Source of the DNA: Mesobacterium_A hydrothermale
GTDB taxonomy: Bacteria; Pseudomonadota; Alphaproteobacteria; Rhodobacterales; Rhodobacteraceae
DNA: 64,000 nucleotides
Direction of reading: 5' to 3'
Assembly (NCBI RefSeq): GCF_035818635.1
Contig: NZ_JAYLLH010000003.1
Location: forward strand, 124,001-188,000
Below are positions 26,078-34,143 of the stretch, piece after piece. Position numbers and translations under genes: made by a program. The notes beneath the pieces were generated by a model, which was given only the letters and a program-made list of their open reading frames with translations, was not told the DNA's origin and did not search any database. Each line of letters starts with the position of its first letter. The first letter of the stretch is position 1.

Positions 26078-26803
26078 ATGATCCTTTACCCCGCCATCGA
26101 CCTCAAGGACGGCCAGGCCGTGCGCCTGCTGCGCGGCGACATGGACAAATCCACCGTCTTCAACGACGACCCCGCCGCCCAGGCCGCCGACTTCGTGGCC
26201 GCGGGCTGCGACTGGTTGCACCTGGTTGATCTGAACGGCGCCTTCGCGGGTGAGCCGGTGAACGCCGCGGCGGTCGAGGCGATCCTCGCCGCCTGCCCTG
26301 GCACGCCCGCGCAGCTGGGCGGCGGCATCCGCGACATGGCCACGATCGAGACCTGGCTCGACAAGGGCCTTGCCCGCGTGATCCTGGGCACCGTCGCGGT
26401 GGAAAACCCCGCGCTCGTGCGCGAAGCGGCTCGTACCTTTCCCGGCCATGTCGCCGTGGGCATCGACGCCCGCAACGGTCGTGTCGCCACCAAGGGCTGG
26501 GCCGAGGAAACCGACGTCCAGGTGACGGAACTCGCAAAATCCTTCGAAGATGCCGGTGTTGCCGCGATCATCTACACCGACATCGACCGCGACGGGGCGA
26601 TGCAGGGTCCGAACATCCCCGCCACCGCCGCGCTGGCTAACGCAGTGTCGATCCCGGTGATCGCCTCGGGTGGCGTCTCCTCGCTGGACGATCTGATCGC
26701 CCTGCGCGACTGCGGTGCCGCCCTGAACGGCGCGATCTCGGGCCGCGCCCTCTACGACGGTGCTATCGATCTGAAACAGGCGCTCGCCGCGCTCAGGACC
26801 TGA
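26078..26803 (+). CDS. hisA: ProFAR isomerase HisA
   Basis: 1-(5-phosphoribosyl)-5-[(5-phosphoribosylamino)methylideneamino]imidazole-4-carboxamide isomerase, fourth step of histidine synthesis. The 241-residue TIM barrel has catalytic aspartates D8 (PAIDLKDG) and D130 (VGIDARNG), and the phosphate motifs AQLGGGIRD and VIASGGVSS. The start at 26078 matches the family N-terminus MILYPAIDL. A terminator follows immediately; hisF, commonly next to hisA in relatives, is not here. Confidence 0.95.
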   Translation: MILYPAIDLKDGQAVRLLRGDMDKSTVFNDDPAAQAADFVAAGCDWLHLVDLNGAFAGEPVNAAAVEAILAACPGTPAQLGGGIRDMATIETWLDKGLARVILGTVAVENPALVREAARTFPGHVAVGIDARNGRVATKGWAEETDVQVTELAKSFEDAGVAAIIYTDIDRDGAMQGPNIPATAALANAVSIPVIASGGVSSLDDLIALRDCGAALNGAISGRALYDGAIDLKQALAALRT

Positions 26804-26821
26804 TCGCCAAAACCAGACAAG

Positions 26822-26845
26822 AAAGGCCCCGCTCAGGGGCCTTTT
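26822..26845 (+). terminator. Terminator after hisA
   Basis: AAAGGCCCC and GGGGCCTTTT form a stem with loop GCTCA, followed by TTTTCG: a typical factor-independent terminator 18 bases after the hisA stop. Confidence 0.85.
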
Positions 26846-26880
26846 CGTCACTAGCGGCAGGGCGCGCTCCCCCCCCCCTT

Positions 26881-26931
26881 ACGTCTTTGGTTTTCCAAAT
26901 ACCTCGAGGGTTTGGGAGCAGCGCTCCCAAA
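26881..26931. repeat. Intergenic hairpin repeat, copy C
   Basis: ACGTCTTTGG, CCAAATACCTCGAGGG and a perfect 9-bp stem (26911-26919 with 26923-26931) recapitulate the modules at 2911-2962 and 24971-25023. It lies in the 198-base gap between hisA and the mutase gene, which are convergent. Confidence 0.6.
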
Positions 26932-26967
26932 GCGCGCGGCGCGCGCTTCGCGCGGCGCAGCCGCACC

Positions 26968-26997
26968 GGTCGGACCGGGCGCAAGCCCGGTCCGACC
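26968..26997. terminator. 13-bp perfect hairpin with GCAA tetraloop
   Basis: The arms 26968-26980 and 26985-26997 are perfectly complementary around a GNRA tetraloop, five bases downstream of the mutase stop. It is a strong 3'-end structure for the minus-strand transcript, with no T-run. Confidence 0.6.
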
Positions 26998-27001
26998 CCG
27001 T

Positions 27002-29131
27002 TTATCCCCGCGCGTCCCGGATCAGCCGCAGGATGTCCTGCGCCGCCTCGGGAATGTTGGTGCCGGGGCCAAAGATCGCCTTCACACCCGCATCGTACAG
27101 ATACTGGTAGTCCTGGTGCGGAATGACCCCGCCACAGATCACCAGGATATCGCCCGCGCCCTTGTCCTTCAGCGCCTGCACCAGTTGCGGCGCCAGCGTC
27201 TTGTGCCCCGCCGCCTGGGACGAAATCCCGATCACGTGCACGTCGTTGTCCACTGCATCCTGCGCCGCCTCTTGCGGGGTCTGGAACAGCGGGCCGACAT
27301 CGACATCGAACCCGATATCGGCAAAGGCGGTGGCGATCACCTTGGCGCCGCGGTCATGGCCGTCCTGGCCCATCTTGACCACCAGCATCCGCGGGCGGCG
27401 GCCTTCGGCTTCGGCGAAATCCTCGACCGATTTCTGGATCGCGGCAAAGCCTTCGTCGCCCTCATAGGCCGCGCCGTAAACGCCGGCCAACGTCTTTACC
27501 TCGGCGCGGTGACGGCCGAATACCTTTTCCATTGCCATGCTGATCTCTCCGACCGATGCCCGGGCGCGCGCGGCCTCCACCGCGGCTTCCAGAAGGTTGC
27601 CTCCCTCGCCCGCGCGCCGTTCCAGTTCGGTCAGCGCAGCGGTGCAGGCGGCTTCGTCACGGGTGGCGCGGATCTTCTCCAGCCGGGCCACCTGCGCCTC
27701 GCGCACCTTGGCGTTGTCGATATCGAGGATGTCGATCTCGGCTTCCTTGGCCAGCCGATACTTGTTGACCCCGACGATCACATCGTCGCCGCGGTCGATA
27801 TCGGCCTGGCGCCGGGCCGCGGTCTCCTCGATCCGCAGCTTGGGCATGCCGCTGGCCACGGCCTTGGTCATCCCGCCCATTTCGTCGACTTCCTCGATCA
27901 ACTTCCACGCGGCCTCGGCCAGGTCGTGGGTCAGCTTCTCGACGTAATAGGACCCTGCCAGCGGATCGACGACCTTGGTCACGCCGGTTTCTTCCTGCAG
28001 GATCAGCTGGGTGTTCCGGGCGATGCGGGCCGAGAATTCGGTCGGCAGGGCAATCGCCTCGTCAAGCGCGTTGGTGTGCAGCGACTGGGTGCCGCCCAGA
28101 ACCGCGCTCATCGCCTCATAGGCGGTGCGGATGACGTTGTTGTAGGGGTCCTGCTCGGTCAGCGACACGCCCGAGGTCTGGCAATGGGTGCGCAGCATCT
28201 TGGACCGCGGGTTCTTTGCCCCAAGGTCTGTCATGATCCGTGCCCACAGCAGGCGCGCGGCACGCAGTTTGGCCACTTCCATGAAGAAATTCTTGCCAAT
28301 GGCAAAGAAGAACGACAGGCGACCGGCGAACTTGTCCACGTCCATCCCCGCCGCCTGGGCGGTCTTGACGTATTCCTTGCCGTCCGCCAGCGTATAGGCC
28401 AGTTCCTGCACCAGCGACGCCCCGGCCTCTTGCATGTGATAGCCGGAAATCGAGATCGAGTTGAACTTCGGCATCTCGTTCGAGGTATATTCGATGATGT
28501 CCGAAATGATCCGCATCGACGGTTCGGGCGGATAGATATAAGTGTTGCGCACCATGAACTCTTTCAGAATGTCATTCTGAATGGTGCCCGACAGGATCGA
28601 CCGGTCGTGGCCCTGTTCCTCGCCCACGACGATGAAATTGGCCAGGATCGGGATCACCGCGCCGTTCATCGTCATCGACACGCTGACCTTGTCCAGCGGG
28701 ATACCGTCGAACAGGATCTTCATGTCCTCGACGCTGTCGATGGCCACGCCGGCCTTGCCGACGTCGCCCACCACCCGCGGGTGATCGCTGTCATAGCCAC
28801 GGTGCGTGGCCAGGTCGAAAGCCACCGAAACGCCCTGCTGGCCCGCGTCCAGCGCTTTTCGATAAAACGCGTTCGATTCCTCGGCGGTGGAAAACCCGGC
28901 GTATTGCCGGATGGTCCAGGGCCGTCCGGCATACATCGTCGCCTTCACGCCACGGGTGAACGGTTCCATCCCCGGCACGTTGCCAAGGTGCGGCAGGCCG
29001 TCCAGATCTTCCTCTGTGTACAGGGGCTTGACCGGGATACCTTCCAGCGTGTTCCAGGTCAGGTCCTCGACCGGGCGCCCGCGCAGTTCCTTTTCCGCCA
29101 GCGCCTTCCACTGTTCCGTCTTAGATGTCAT
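27002..29131 (-). CDS. scpA: Methylmalonyl-CoA mutase
   Basis: Adenosylcobalamin enzyme converting (R)-methylmalonyl-CoA to succinyl-CoA, the last step of propionyl-CoA assimilation and of the ethylmalonyl-CoA pathway. The 709-residue protein has the mutase TIM barrel (about 1-550; TIRQYAGFSTAEESN is the substrate region) and a C-terminal B12 domain with the base-off motif DGHDRG (H592). The start at 29131 gives MTSKTEQWKALAEKEL; an upstream frame to 29224 is not family-like. It is the distal piece of the pccB-pccA-mutase region. Confidence 0.96.
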   Translation of the reverse strand: MTSKTEQWKALAEKELRGRPVEDLTWNTLEGIPVKPLYTEEDLDGLPHLGNVPGMEPFTRGVKATMYAGRPWTIRQYAGFSTAEESNAFYRKALDAGQQGVSVAFDLATHRGYDSDHPRVVGDVGKAGVAIDSVEDMKILFDGIPLDKVSVSMTMNGAVIPILANFIVVGEEQGHDRSILSGTIQNDILKEFMVRNTYIYPPEPSMRIISDIIEYTSNEMPKFNSISISGYHMQEAGASLVQELAYTLADGKEYVKTAQAAGMDVDKFAGRLSFFFAIGKNFFMEVAKLRAARLLWARIMTDLGAKNPRSKMLRTHCQTSGVSLTEQDPYNNVIRTAYEAMSAVLGGTQSLHTNALDEAIALPTEFSARIARNTQLILQEETGVTKVVDPLAGSYYVEKLTHDLAEAAWKLIEEVDEMGGMTKAVASGMPKLRIEETAARRQADIDRGDDVIVGVNKYRLAKEAEIDILDIDNAKVREAQVARLEKIRATRDEAACTAALTELERRAGEGGNLLEAAVEAARARASVGEISMAMEKVFGRHRAEVKTLAGVYGAAYEGDEGFAAIQKSVEDFAEAEGRRPRMLVVKMGQDGHDRGAKVIATAFADIGFDVDVGPLFQTPQEAAQDAVDNDVHVIGISSQAAGHKTLAPQLVQALKDKGAGDILVICGGVIPHQDYQYLYDAGVKAIFGPGTNIPEAAQDILRLIRDARG

Positions 29132-29253
29132 GCGACGCTCCTTTTCTGTCTGGGGTCGCGGCGCCCGTCCCGGGGCAGCCAGTGACCAAAATTTCATGCG
29201 CCTGCCGCGAAGAAAGCTTCGCAAGCGGCAGGTCGTGACCTATATCGAATGGC

Positions 29254-29709
29254 ATGAAACGGATTTTTCCCGCCCTCCTGGGGCTGTGCCTTGCCCTGTC
29301 CACCACGACCGGTTCGCCCGCCCGCGCCACCGACGCCACCGCCCCGGACACGGTGGTGATCGTGACGGCGGACGCGATCACCTTGCAGGATTTCGTGTGG
29401 CAGAAACGGCCTTTGGTTGTCTTTGCCGACAGCCCTTTCGATCCCCGGTACGTCGAGCAGATGGAAGGGATCATGGACAACCTTGACAGCCTGCTGGACC
29501 GTGACGTCGTCATCATCACTGACACCGACCCGGCGGCCCGCAGCGCAGTCCGCGAAAAACTGCGCCCGCGCGGCTTCATGTGGGTGCTGATCGGAAAGGA
29601 CGGACAGGTCGCCCTGCGCAAACCGGTGCCCTGGGATGCGCGTGAACTGTCGCAAGCCATAGACCGCATGCCCCTGCGCATCGACGAACTGCGCGAGGAA
29701 CGCAGGTAA
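29254..29709 (+). CDS. DUF4174-domain exported protein
   Basis: The 151-residue protein has a signal peptide (MKRIFPALLGLCLALSTTTGSPA) and a thioredoxin-like DUF4174 domain (about 45-140) with RPLVVFADSPFDPRY and VLIGKDGQVALRK. The CxxC of redox-active thioredoxins is absent, so a redox role is doubtful. It is the only plus-strand gene in the propionate block and sits between the mutase and pccA; relatives often carry it here. Confidence 0.82.
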   Translation: MKRIFPALLGLCLALSTTTGSPARATDATAPDTVVIVTADAITLQDFVWQKRPLVVFADSPFDPRYVEQMEGIMDNLDSLLDRDVVIITDTDPAARSAVREKLRPRGFMWVLIGKDGQVALRKPVPWDARELSQAIDRMPLRIDELREERR

Positions 29710-29790
29710 TCCGTTTCGCGCCGGCACGGGATGGCGGGGCGCATCGCTGCACCCGAACCGTTCCCCTGCCGCCGCAAACAGATCATCGGA

Positions 29791-31836
29791 TCACTCGAAC
29801 TCCATGATGACGTCATCGACGGCCAGGCTGTCGCCCGGCGCCGCGTTGACCTTGGACACCACGCCCTTGCGCTCGGCGCGCAGGATGTTTTCCATCTTCA
29901 TGGCTTCGACCGTGCACAGCGCCTGGCCTTCCTGCACTTCGTCGCCGACCGCGACATTGACCTTCACGATCAGGCCCGGCATCGGACACAGCAGCAGTTT
30001 CGAGGTATCGGGCGGCAGTTTTTCCGGCATCAGCTGCGCCAGTTCGGCCTGGCGCGGGGTGCGCACATGCACCTTCAGGTCCGCGCCGCGGTTGCGAATG
30101 CGGAATCCCTGAGTGATCTTGCCCACCTTCATCACCAGCGGCGCGCCATCGACCCTCATGTCGGCCAGCTGGTCGCCGGGGGTCCAGTCGCCTTCGACGC
30201 GCAGTGTATGGCCGTCAGAGAAGCTGACGGTGGAGCCTGCGTGATCGGCGCTGATGCTGACGTCGAAATTCATGCCCTGAAGTGCAATGTTCCAGTCCTC
30301 GCCGACATGGCGTTCATGGTTGTCCAGACGGCCCGAGATCCGCGCGCGGCGAATTTCGGCGACCCGGTGCATCGCGGCGCAGGCCGCCGCTATGTGGCGC
30401 AGCGCCTTTGCGTCCAGCGTCACGCCATCGAAGCCTTCGGGATATTCCTCGGCGATAAAGGCGGTGGTCATGTCACCCGAGATGAATTTCGGGTGATCCA
30501 TCACCGCGGCGACGAAGGGCAGGTTGTGGCCGATGCCTTCGACCTCGAACCGGTCCAAGGCATTGCGCATCGCCTCGATCGCGTCGGCCCGGGTGGCGCC
30601 CCAAGTGCAGAGCTTGGCGATCATCGGGTCGTAATACATGCTGATTTCGCCGCCTTCATAGACGCCGGTATCGTTCCGCACGGCCGTCACGCCAGTGTCT
30701 GCATCACCATGCCAGGTGCCCATTTCGGCCATCGGACCCGCCGCCACCTCAACCGGCGGGCGATAGCGGGTCAGGCGACCGATCGACGGCAGGAACCCGC
30801 GATAGGGGTCTTCGGCGTACAGGCGGTTTTCGATCGCCCAGCCGTGAATCTTCAGATCCTCCTGCTTGAACGGCAGCGGCTCGCCTGCCGCGACGCGGAT
30901 CATCTGTTCCACAAGGTCCACACCCGAGATCAGCTCGGTCACCGGGTGTTCCACTTGAAGACGGGTGTTCATTTCCAGGAAATAGAAATTGCGATCACCA
31001 TCGACGATAAATTCGACCGTCCCGGCGCTGGCATAGCCCACGGCCTTGGCCAGCGCGACCGACTGTTCGCCCATCGCCTTGCGCGTGTCTTCGTCAAGGA
31101 ACGGCGACGGCGCTTCTTCGACAACTTTCTGGTTGCGACGCTGGATCGAGCATTCGCGCTCGTGCAGGTAGACACCGTTGCCGTGCTTGTCGCACAGCAC
31201 CTGAATTTCGATGTGACGCGGCTGGGTCACGAATTTCTCGATGAAAATCCGGTCGTCGCCAAAGCTGTTGGCGGCCTCGTTCTTGGAGGACTGAAAGCCT
31301 TCGCGCGCCTCCTCGTCGGTCCACGCGATCCGCATGCCCTTGCCGCCGCCGCCGGCGGACGCCTTGATCATCACCGGATAACCGATTTCCTGGCTGATCT
31401 TCACCGCCTCTTCAGCGTCCTCGATCAGGCCCATGTAGCCGGGCACGGTGTTCACGCCGGCCTCTTGCGCGATTTTCTTGCTGGTGATCTTGTCGCCCAT
31501 CGCCTCGATGGATTTCACCGGCGGGCCGACGAACTCGACGCCGGCGGCTTCCAGCGCCTGAGCGAACTTCGGGTTTTCCGACAGGAAACCATAGCCCGGA
31601 TGAACCGCCTGCGCACCGGTATCCTTGATCGCCTGCATGATCTTGTCGATCACGATATAGGACTGGTTGGCCGGCGGCGGGCCGATGTGGATGGCTTCGT
31701 CCGCCATCTGCACATGCAGGGCATTTTTGTCGGCATCGGAATAAACGGCGACCGTCTTGATTCCCATCTTGCGGGCGGTCTTGATGACCCGGCAGGCAAT
31801 CTCGCCACGGTTGGCGATCAGGATCTTATCGAACAT
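29791..31836 (-). CDS. pccA: Propionyl-CoA carboxylase alpha (biotin) subunit PccA
   Basis: Carboxylates biotin and carries it to PccB for propionyl-CoA to methylmalonyl-CoA conversion. The 681-residue protein has a biotin carboxylase domain (about 1-450; ATP-grasp glycine-rich KASAGGGGKGMR), a BT linker domain, and a C-terminal biotinyl domain whose EAMKMEN motif places the biotinylated lysine at K647. Two tandem hairpins with T-runs separate it from the lipoprotein gene upstream, so pccA probably has its own promoter. Confidence 0.97.
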   Translation of the reverse strand: MFDKILIANRGEIACRVIKTARKMGIKTVAVYSDADKNALHVQMADEAIHIGPPPANQSYIVIDKIMQAIKDTGAQAVHPGYGFLSENPKFAQALEAAGVEFVGPPVKSIEAMGDKITSKKIAQEAGVNTVPGYMGLIEDAEEAVKISQEIGYPVMIKASAGGGGKGMRIAWTDEEAREGFQSSKNEAANSFGDDRIFIEKFVTQPRHIEIQVLCDKHGNGVYLHERECSIQRRNQKVVEEAPSPFLDEDTRKAMGEQSVALAKAVGYASAGTVEFIVDGDRNFYFLEMNTRLQVEHPVTELISGVDLVEQMIRVAAGEPLPFKQEDLKIHGWAIENRLYAEDPYRGFLPSIGRLTRYRPPVEVAAGPMAEMGTWHGDADTGVTAVRNDTGVYEGGEISMYYDPMIAKLCTWGATRADAIEAMRNALDRFEVEGIGHNLPFVAAVMDHPKFISGDMTTAFIAEEYPEGFDGVTLDAKALRHIAAACAAMHRVAEIRRARISGRLDNHERHVGEDWNIALQGMNFDVSISADHAGSTVSFSDGHTLRVEGDWTPGDQLADMRVDGAPLVMKVGKITQGFRIRNRGADLKVHVRTPRQAELAQLMPEKLPPDTSKLLLCPMPGLIVKVNVAVGDEVQEGQALCTVEAMKMENILRAERKGVVSKVNAAPGDSLAVDDVIMEFE

Positions 31837-31896
31837 TTCTCGTCCCTTTCAGTGTTGTCGTCCGCAGCGCCCGCCGCGGGAAGTCGGCAAACAAAA

Positions 31897-31955
31897 GGAC
31901 CACCGGGGCGGCGGCCCCGATGGTCCCTGCAAAAACACCCGGTCCGACGACCGGG
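31897..31955 (-). terminator. Two tandem terminators upstream of pccA
   Basis: On the minus strand, a CCCGGTC stem (31938-31955) is followed by TGTTTTT, then a long stem GGACCA...TGGTCC (31897-31926) is followed by CCTTTTGTTT. Together they would end transcription of the small lipoprotein gene before pccA. Confidence 0.75.
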
Positions 31956-31967
31956 ATCACGCTGCGA

Positions 31968-32171
31968 TCAGCAGCGGTGCGGGTATTTCCGGCAATAGGC
32001 GACGTTGGCCGCGGCACCGACCGCAGCGCCGGTGATCGCATCGCCATCGGCCGCCGTTGCGCCAACGGCGCCGACGCCTGCCCCGATGATTGCCTGTTCG
32101 GCCAGCGTGTCGCCGCAGGCCGAAAGGCTTGCGAAGGCCAGCATGGCCAGGATGGTTTTAGACTTGCCCAT
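31968..32171 (-). CDS. Small glycine-rich lipoprotein
   Basis: The 67-residue protein has a lipoprotein signal with lipobox LSAC (C19) and a mature part of Gly/Ala-rich repeats (AIIGAGVGAVGATAADG and AITGAAVGAAANVAYC), resembling glycine-zipper segments, ending in YCRKYPHRC. It is probably an outer- or inner-membrane lipoprotein of unknown role. It lies in the conserved pccB-pccA interval. The preceding operon ends in a terminator, so it probably has its own promoter. Confidence 0.75.
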   Translation of the reverse strand: MGKSKTILAMLAFASLSACGDTLAEQAIIGAGVGAVGATAADGDAITGAAVGAAANVAYCRKYPHRC

Positions 32172-32526
32172 ACGGGTGACTCCTGTGTGCCTCTCCGGGG
32201 GTGATCCCCGGTGCTGTCAGCAAAACAAGGGAACGGCACCGGCGTCCAGCGGGAAACCGCGCGGCCATCGCCATCGGCAAGGCTTTGCCGGTAAGGCGCG
32301 GCCTTCGCACCTGTTTCAAAACTAAAAAAAGCGGGCCCATTGCCAAAGGATGCGCAACGGGACCCGCCAGGGGAAGGGTAACGGTGAATGTCCGGCGCCA
32401 TGCAACCGACGGCGCCCACTCGCACGTCGACAATGGTGCCATCGGCAACACGTTTCGCAAAACCCAATTTTTTCAACACGCGGAAATCGGCCAAAAGGCG
32501 CGCGGATTCTCGCCGAGGTGGTCTGC
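32172..32526. other. 355-base gene-free stretch between lipoprotein and 120-aa gene
   Basis: It holds the strong minus-strand terminator at 32324-32367 and the promoter region of the lipoprotein gene. One frame starts ATG at 32530 with a four-base overlap of the upstream stop and looks protein-like for about 50 codons (LLADFRVLKKLGFAKRVADG), but it runs through the terminator without a stop. I see no supported gene; a decayed coding remnant is possible. Confidence 0.5.
32324..32367 (-). terminator. Terminator of the pccB downstream operon
   Basis: The arms at 32331-32343 and 32354-32367 pair with one mismatch and one bulge, and are followed on the minus strand by seven T residues. It closes the pccB - small gene operon before the glycine-rich lipoprotein. 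Confidence 0.85.
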
Positions 32527-32889
32527 TCATTCCCAGTCCTCCTGTTCTTCGAAGGCCTCGGGAAAGGACTTGCGCGCTGCCTCTTCGTCGATGATCAGCA
32601 TCGCCTCATAGTCTTCGGGGTCGAACGGATCGTCATAGGGCAGCACCTCGCGCCCGAACAGCCACGACAGCCGCCCGGCATCAAGGTTGCCACGTTCGAA
32701 AGGTTCGGTGCCAAACTGCCACCACAGCGCCGTCATGAACAGCAAATCAGCCTTGCGATCCACGGATTTTCGGTCGCGGTATCGTTCGCGCCGGATCAGC
32801 GGCGTGACGCCCTTGGGGTTGGCGCGTCGGATTGTGAACTGGAAATCGGTGCCGGGCATCCGGCTGGGGAATCCACGGTGCTTCAGCAT
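32527..32889 (-). CDS. Conserved hypothetical protein of the propionate block
   Basis: No function recognised. The 120-residue product is soluble with a basic N-terminal half (FTIRRANPKGVTPLIRRERYRDRKS) and an acidic C-terminal half (PYDDPFDPEDYEAMLIIDEE). It has no cysteine and no signal peptide. It is transcribed with the 48-residue lipoprotein upstream, 75 bases away. Its location between pccB and pccA suggests, but does not show, a link to propionyl-CoA metabolism. Confidence 0.7.
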   Translation of the reverse strand: MLKHRGFPSRMPGTDFQFTIRRANPKGVTPLIRRERYRDRKSVDRKADLLFMTALWWQFGTEPFERGNLDAGRLSWLFGREVLPYDDPFDPEDYEAMLIIDEEAARKSFPEAFEEQEDWE

Positions 32890-32964
32890 GCCCGGCCCTC
32901 CTGACGAAGGGCGCCCGCGGGGGGCAAAAGCGGGACGGGCGACAGCGCCCGTCCCGAGTGCCGG

Positions 32965-33111
32965 TTACTTGTATTTACCGGTGTAAACAGGTTCGATCGA
33001 AATCGGCTCGGGGTCGACAACGACGAACTCTTGCTGCGGAGCCGGACGCGAGCAAGCGGAGACCGCTGCAACGAGACCAGCCATGGCAAGCAACATGATG
33101 CTCTTGGACAT
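32965..33111 (-). CDS. 48-residue lipoprotein
   Basis: The short gene has a clear AGGAG site before ATG 33111 and a lipoprotein signal MSKSIMLLAMAGLVAAVSAC (lipobox VSAC, C20). The mature 29 residues are acidic in the middle (EFVVVDPEPISIEP) and end VYTGKYK. It is a small membrane-anchored protein of unknown function, and I recall similar short lipoproteins from Rhodobacteraceae. It was found by reading the minus strand; the length alone would hide it. Confidence 0.75.
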   Translation of the reverse strand: MSKSIMLLAMAGLVAAVSACSRPAPQQEFVVVDPEPISIEPVYTGKYK

Positions 33112-33325
33112 CTTTTACTCCTGTCAGGTTCGGCGCGTCCCCCGGTGCCCGAAAGCCCCGGCAGCGCGCGCCACGAGGTACAGGTCGCTTGGGTGCAACC
33201 GTGCCTCACCATACCCAAGGAGCGGCTTAAAAGATATCCACAGCGCCAGATGGAAGCGGCCTGTGACTCCAAAGCCTCAAACCGGTCATTACATGAGCTT
33301 TGATCCGCAACATGTTGTGGAGTCA

Positions 33326-33718
33326 TCAAAACATCTCCCAGATACAGGTACCGTCTTGCAAGGTGTAGGCTTCGAAGAACATGGTGATATCGGGGTCTGC
33401 GACCCCGAATTCACTGGGCGCATTCGACAGCGATATGACGATCTGGTTCGGCACCGGGCCGGTTGCTGCCAACCGGGGCACGGCATAGGTGTTGCACAGG
33501 TATTCCATGTCGCCCATCACGTCCTCGAACCCGCGACCGGCCTGCCCGATCTCGGGCGCGACGAAGCGAAACCGATAGGTCAGCCCCTGCCCGGGTTCAT
33601 CCCAGATCATTTCCTGGAAGGTCACCGGCTGGCCAGAGGGCACCTTGATCGGGTCATCGATCGCGGCGGACACACCGCCCGCGACCAGCACGGCCATCGC
33701 AAGCCCCGCCCGCTGCAT
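33326..33718 (-). CDS. DUF6497-like exported protein
   Basis: The 130-residue protein has a short signal peptide (MQRAGLAMAVLVAGGVSAA) followed by a compact domain: IKVPSGQPVTFQEMIWDEPG, YRFRFVAPEIG and DGTCIWEMF at the C-terminus; two cysteines (C72-type YLCNTY and TCIW) may pair. The match to DUF6497 is from memory and the role is unknown. Its ATG overlaps the stop of the upstream gene (TGATG), so the two are co-translated in the pccB operon. Confidence 0.7.
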   Translation of the reverse strand: MQRAGLAMAVLVAGGVSAAIDDPIKVPSGQPVTFQEMIWDEPGQGLTYRFRFVAPEIGQAGRGFEDVMGDMEYLCNTYAVPRLAATGPVPNQIVISLSNAPSEFGVADPDITMFFEAYTLQDGTCIWEMF

Positions 33719-34134
33719 CACGCCGCCCCCCGCCCGGACCACGCCAGCCAGCGCCGCCGGTTGTTCGCGTCATTCAGCACCATCGCGACGCGGTCCCCCG
33801 CACCCGCGCCGCCCCGGCCGCAGGCAAGCTGACCGCCTGCCAGCAGGCGCAAGCCACCACCGCAGGTGCGGATATCGATCACCGGCGCAAAGCCCCGCAG
33901 GTCTTGCAGCGCGCGCCAAAGATCTTGCCTCACCTGCCGGGCCAGGCGCCCGCGCGCGACCCGGGGAAACCGGGCCTCGGCACAGATGTCAAGCCGTGGC
34001 GGCCAGCGCCGCGCCAGAACATAACAGTCCGCGTCACGATACTCGAACCACCCGCCACGCAACCGCGCGGTGGGGGCCTTGAGCCGTGCATCAGACCCGT
34101 CGGGGCCATCAACGCAGGAACCGGGCAGCGCCAT
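33718..34134 (-). CDS. Conserved hypothetical protein downstream of pccB
   Basis: The 138-residue, Arg- and Leu-rich protein has five cysteines and no signal peptide: GGWFEYRDADCYVLARRW, RLARQVRQDLWRALQDLRG and ACGRGGAGAGDR. No family is recognised. It begins nine bases after the pccB stop and overlaps the next gene, so it is an obligate part of the pccB transcript. Its codon use is as GC-rich as its neighbours. Confidence 0.7.
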   Translation of the reverse strand: MALPGSCVDGPDGSDARLKAPTARLRGGWFEYRDADCYVLARRWPPRLDICAEARFPRVARGRLARQVRQDLWRALQDLRGFAPVIDIRTCGGGLRLLAGGQLACGRGGAGAGDRVAMVLNDANNRRRWLAWSGRGAA

Positions 34135-34143
34135 TGACAGACC

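Noticed and set aside
31826..32530. A 234-codon open frame overlapping the stop of the 120-residue gene by ATGA
   Set aside because: Its first 50 codons look plausible, but it reads through a strong terminator and across another frame of the lipoprotein gene without a stop; most of it is shadow.
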